This document shows, one piece after another, positions 62,301-64,000 of a stretch of 64,000 nt of DNA (position 1 is its first letter; every line of letters begins with the position of its first letter). The notes beneath the pieces were generated by a model. It saw nothing but the letters and a program-made list of their open reading frames with translations. It had not been told where the DNA came from and searched no databases. Source of the DNA: Saprospirales bacterium GYS_P2D (GTDB lineage: Bacteria; Bacteroidota; Bacteroidia; Chitinophagales; Saprospiraceae); assembly GCA_009833045.1 (NCBI GenBank), contig WUUP01000012.1, positions 38,907-102,906 of the forward strand, read 5' to 3'. Made by a program: the position numbers and the translations under genes.

Positions 62301-64000
62301 CACTGTGATTCCATTCCATGTGAATGGAAGATCTAACTCACATACTGTACGGTTCTCTACGATCGGCGCTGGCTTCTCTGTCACTGTCACCACTAACTGG
62401 TTGTCAGCTACACAACCCGCTTGTGCATCCGTGAAGGTACCTGCTCCGTTCACCGTGATTCCGTTCCATGTGAATGGTAAGTCCTCTTCACATACTGTAC
62501 GGTTCTCTACGATCGGCGCTGGCTTCTCTGTCACTGTCACTACTAACTGGTTGTCAGCTACACAGCCCGCTTGTGCGTCTGTGAAAGTGCCCGCTCCGTT
62601 CACTGTGATACCATTCCATGTGAATGGTAAATCCTCTTCACATACTGTACGGTTTTCTACGATCGGCGCTGGCTTCTCTGTCACTGTCACCACTAACTGG
62701 TTGTCAGCTACACAGCCCGCTTGTGCGTCTGTGAAAGTGCCCGCTCCGTTCACCGTGATACCGTTCCATGTAAATGGTAAGTCCTCTTCACATACTGTGC
62801 GGTTCTCTACGATCGGCGCTGGCTTCTCTGTCACTGTCACCACTAACTGGTTGTCAGCTACACAGCCCGCTTGCGCATCTGTATATGTACCTGCAGCATT
62901 CACTGTGATACCATTCCATGTGAATGGAAGATCCAACTCACATACTGTACGGTTCTCTACGATCGGCGCTGGCTTCTCTGTCACTGTCACCACTAACTGG
63001 TTATCAGCTACACAGCCCGCTTGCGCATCCGTGAAGGTACCCGCTCCGTTCACTGTGATACCGTTCCAAGAGAATGGAAGATCCAACTCACATACTGTAC
63101 GGTTCTCTACGATCGGTGCCGGCTTCTCTGTCACTGTCACCACTAACTGGTTGTCAGCTACACAGCCCGCTTGTGCGTCTGTGAAAGTACCCGCTCCGTT
63201 CACCGTGATACCGTTCCATGTAAATGGAAGATCCAACTCACATACTGTACGGTTCTCTACAATCGGAGCTGGCTTCTCTGTCACTGTCACCACTAATTGG
63301 TTATCAGCTACACAGCCCGCTTGTGCATCTGTGAAGGTACCTGCTCCGTTCACCGTGATTCCATTCCATGTGAATGGAAGATCTAACTCACATACTGTAC
63401 GGTTCTCTACAATCGGTGCTGGCTTCTCTGTCACTGTCACCACTAACTGGTTGTCAGCTACACAGCCCGCTTGTGCGTCTGTGAAGGTACCTGCTCCGTT
63501 CACTGTGATTCCATTCCATGTGAATGGAAGATCTAATTCACATACTGTACGGTTCTCTACGATCGGTGCCGGCTTCTCTGTCACCGTCACCACTAACTGG
63601 TTGTCAGCTACACAGCCCGCTTGAGCGTCTGTGAAGGTACCTGCTCCGTTCACTGTGATTCCATTCCATGTGAATGGAAGATCTAACTCACATACTGTAC
63701 GGTTCTCTACGATCGGCGCTGGCTTCTCTGTCACCGTCACCACTAATACTTGATCTGCAAGACATCCGTCATTTGTAGCTGTGTAAGTACCTGCTCCAGA
63801 GATCGTCTGACCATTCCAAGAGAATGGAAGATCTAACTCACATACTGTACGGTTTTCCGTCACATCTGCCGGCTTAGGTGTCACTGTCAAGTTCAATACT
63901 AAATCAGCTGTACAATCCGCTCCTTCTATTCTATCTGTTGTACTTGCGTTGTACTGGCGGCCATTCCATACATATGGTAACTCATCACTACATACTGTAG
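56334..64000 (-). CDS. Giant modular surface protein (SprB, SdrD-B and DUF11-type repeats), 5' end outside window
   Basis: At least 2555 codons, open to the right edge; a TTG at 63896 is not a real start because the repeat pattern continues upstream (TVCSDELPYVWNGRQY). From N to C: Cys-paired Ig-like units including 11 near-identical 50-residue copies (62071-63720); SprB repeats and Ig-like domains (about 60350-61920); two SdrD B-like domains (about 59650-60340, GDQVWIDANRNG, GDQVWLDYDCDG); a DUF11 domain; more SprB repeats (about 58330-59250, GGxxPYxYxWSNG); three DUF11 domains with acidic links; a unique domain; and a C-terminal dockerin-like DLDLSGDVNVQDK. It is probably an adhesin exported by type IX secretion; no sorting domain of the usual kinds is obvious. 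Confidence 0.92.
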   Translation of the reverse strand, partial: TVCSDELPYVWNGRQYNASTTDRIEGADCTADLVLNLTVTPKPADVTENRTVCELDLPFSWNGQTISGAGTYTATNDGCLADQVLVVTVTEKPAPIVENRTVCELDLPFTWNGITVNGAGTFTDAQAGCVADNQLVVTVTEKPAPIVENRTVCELDLPFTWNGITVNGAGTFTDAQAGCVADNQLVVTVTEKPAPIVENRTVCELDLPFTWNGITVNGAGTFTDAQAGCVADNQLVVTVTEKPAPIVENRTVCELDLPFTWNGITVNGAGTFTDAQAGCVADNQLVVTVTEKPAPIVENRTVCELDLPFSWNGITVNGAGTFTDAQAGCVADNQLVVTVTEKPAPIVENRTVCELDLPFTWNGITVNAAGTYTDAQAGCVADNQLVVTVTEKPAPIVENRTVCEEDLPFTWNGITVNGAGTFTDAQAGCVADNQLVVTVTEKPAPIVENRTVCEEDLPFTWNGITVNGAGTFTDAQAGCVADNQLVVTVTEKPAPIVENRTVCEEDLPFTWNGITVNGAGTFTDAQAGCVADNQLVVTVTEKPAPIVENRTVCELDLPFTWNGITVNGAGTFTDAQAGCVADNQLVVTVTEKPAPIVENRTVCEEDLPFTWNGITVNGAGTYTDAQAGCVADNQLVVTVTEKPADIRTVETICAGDVFTWNGTDYTQAGTYTVTNDGCVADEVLVLSVKEISCTINVNRPADCDAANGVATVQVNGANGQITYLWDNGETGPSANSLTAGVHTVTATDRDGCSTTCEVTIPSRSDLTCSINNVIQPTCGSANGQITVQASNGSGTISYLWSDGQTTATANNLAAGTYTVTITDENGCTTTCSATLEDSNALSCNITNVTPSTCGEANGAITVQAINGTGTITYQWSDGQTGATATNLLPGTYTVTISDSNGCTTTCSATVDGGNAITLTATGGTITCTQPSVTLGLSTNATNISWTGPEGYTSAQAQPSVTVPGTYTVTVSNAAGCTATESVVVGIDADIPDVSATGGSITCLEPSVTLSASSTTAGVAYSWTGPNGFTSSAQSPEVSQGGTYTATVTTAAGCTASQSVIVVDDTELPFIEAQDAFITCTNESVSLTVNTNGTVVSWVGTNGFSSSMSNPEVSIAGSYTVVVRGQNGCENRATVQVIDQTADVLVTLEEKSNATCNEGAVGMAIVSATGGAAPYTYEWNDANMQTARMAVGLAAGTYQVLVTDANGCFTTLDVVIEEEEDCTAALGDQVWIDANRNGMQDEGEVGIPNVTVILLDANKNEIRRVQTDENGMYMFNNLSAGQYYVRFVTPSGYSITLPNRTDDDRDSDVNMVTEESHLITLDVNESDKTIDAGYYQNTSIGDQVWLDYDCDGIFDSDEPGLGDVYVELLNPEGVTLASTTTEDDGSYQFNNIFPGDYRVRFTPPTGYTVTLQNQGDGTNDSDIDMASATTAVFSMSSGEINNDIDAGFKGKIDIALEKEVNMSVVSAGEIVRFTITLTNEGTANATGVQITDPVPNGFSNIFNISSDGVLSGSTITWSGIEVKVGESKSYTFDARVVAGDNLNYTNVAQVTAADQDDTDSVPNNDDGDQSEDDEDNATVVISECDVIVTTSTTDELCTGANGTASVTVTGGVTPYSYSWSTGASTSTITGLEAGAYTVTIIDGTGCEVSTGVTVSRTISDLTITPMVTDIACGSVNTGAISVSVTGGAAPYTYAWSNGETSSSIDNLAGGTYAVTVTDANGCSESLDIDVKDAVNNLDIVVQSQTIESCDLNDASVEVLALGGTAPYQYIWSNGGNGATQTGLAAGVYTVDVFDANGCQASLDVTITRDPDCQTGCTLTLNMVQVVNATCEGNDGFAEVAAANGTAPYVYTWSNGGTTAAQSGLTPGTYTAEVVDAEGCTASITITVGIPVECGEDKIDLELIKRVNNETPKPGDTILFQLTIFNNSYLDATGVALEDYVPNGFVAIDNSMDNGGAMIDNNTVRWTGISVDALSLFRVSFKAIVQEPGAGVDYKNIAQITAADQDDIDSTPNNDDGDQSEDDEDYAIAQPETTDVSITKTVSDTNPEIRDVVTYTITVTNEGDNDATHVEVTDYLPVDFCVDFKNISGNGIFLGDRIIWTDINLAPGESIDLTFEAGVSAKADGQAVTNLAEVTAMDQTDSDSTPDNMDGTPSEDDESAATFTVGKTSDLELIKEVNKVQVSPNDEVEFSITVINYGPDPAFGIGVEDILPDGYADIANISHEGALTKNKIFWFVDELGVDESVTFTFDARVVHFLTEDCDYRNVAQIVESFTFDPDSAPGNDDGDQSEDDEDYEEVELIFNGGACIEINTAAFLEGPYDYDAEEMTTELNRLGYLPGQRPMTFFGTPMATGQPYNQAPWFYNGTEGNGFVQNGQVVGMNGNYPRTVTDWVLVSLRSDVTAESTVCTRAALLHSDGSIEFVEGYECCDIDPTLDYYIVIEHRNHLLAMSHIKLPVINGSISYDFRRHNSYKGFMGVGQKEVAPGVYAMFAGNGDQQSTGSADIDINANDLREWIIDDGLNSSYFLRDLDLSGDVNVQDKGLLLENNGLFSIVPRK
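62071..63720 (-). repeat. Eleven tandem 150-bp near-identical repeats inside the giant gene
   Basis: The marker GGCTTCTCTG (plus strand) recurs at 62071, 62221, 62371 and every 150 bases to 63721, framing 11 units. Each encodes 50 residues of pattern ENRTVCExDLPFTWNGITVNGAGTxT then GCVADNQLVVTVTEKPAPIV. Differences are few: E/L at one site, T/S, G/A, F/Y, plus scattered silent changes. More diverged copies flank them. The array is a likely site of recombinational length change. Confidence 0.95.

Noticed and set aside
62023..63624. A 533-codon open frame on the plus strand opposite the giant gene
   Set aside because: It is the antisense shadow of the 150-bp repeats: because the unit length is divisible by three, a frame without stops in one unit stays open in all. 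Its translation is as repetitive as the real gene and has no start or family features.

Overview
The window reads as the chromosome of a Bacteroidota bacterium, probably of the Saprospirales/Lewinella side. Pointers are the gliding ABC genes gldA-gldF-gldG, SprB-type repeats in a giant surface protein, a PorE-like TPR/PD40 protein, a TonB-linked OMP_b-brl_3 barrel, a NamZ (DUF1343) muramidase, eukaryote-type glutamine synthetase, LytS/LytTR two-component pairs, few strong Shine-Dalgarno sites, and several TAnnTTTG (-7) promoter boxes. Most of it is ordinary core-genome DNA with dense coding on both strands. I saw no tRNA, rRNA, CRISPR array, phage or insertion sequence.

Layout. 1-1.1 kb: start of a gene leaving the left edge (possibly P450) and a zincin-like lipoprotein. 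1.4-4.9 kb: pyruvate carboxylase. 4.9-9.8 kb: three paralogous stand-alone receiver proteins around an outer-membrane barrel, with a histidine-kinase-like protein that appears to have lost its catalytic residues. 9.9-12.5 kb: BlaI repressor and M56 (BlaR1-like) peptidase behind two perfect dyad operators. 12.7-15.8 kb: acetyl-CoA synthetase and glycerate kinase. 16-19.7 kb: a propeller-type sensor kinase and its LytTR regulator. 19.7-23.3 kb: coaD, lipoamide dehydrogenase, a small membrane protein and glutamine synthetase. 23.4-28.6 kb: an exported helix-hairpin-helix protein, NamZ, a DnaQ/GIY-YIG nuclease and a GNAT enzyme. 28.6-30 kb: a non-coding cluster of four long repeats with REP-like palindromes. 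30-33.2 kb: mrp-pyrF-dapD on the minus strand. 33.4-38.2 kb: a RibF-glycosyltransferase fusion with an RluA-type synthase, facing yqgE-fabD-folE. 38.3-40.2 kb: a second LytS/LytTR pair. 40.3-43.7 kb: O-acetylhomoserine sulfhydrylase, a YciI protein, a lipoprotein and glucokinase. 43.7-51.4 kb: PorE-like SPOR protein, PopT (DUF368), an S1/P1-type zinc enzyme, and gldG-gldF-gldA. 51.5-56 kb: FkbM methyltransferase, 2-hydroxyacid dehydrogenase, a small Cys protein, 6-phosphogluconolactonase and an aminotransferase. 56.3-64 kb: one giant repeat-built surface protein running off the right edge.

Themes. Central carbon metabolism is well represented (pyruvate carboxylase, acetyl-CoA synthetase, lipoamide dehydrogenase, glucokinase, lactonase, glycerate kinase). 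The second theme is the cell surface: gliding ABC genes, PorE-like protein, PopT, NamZ, adhesin and barrel. The least usual items are the RibF-GT2 fusion, the degenerate kinase beside stand-alone receivers, the twin operator in front of blaI, the AT-rich sensor region inside a kinase gene, the alternating repeat cluster, and the near-identical 150-bp repeats of the giant protein.
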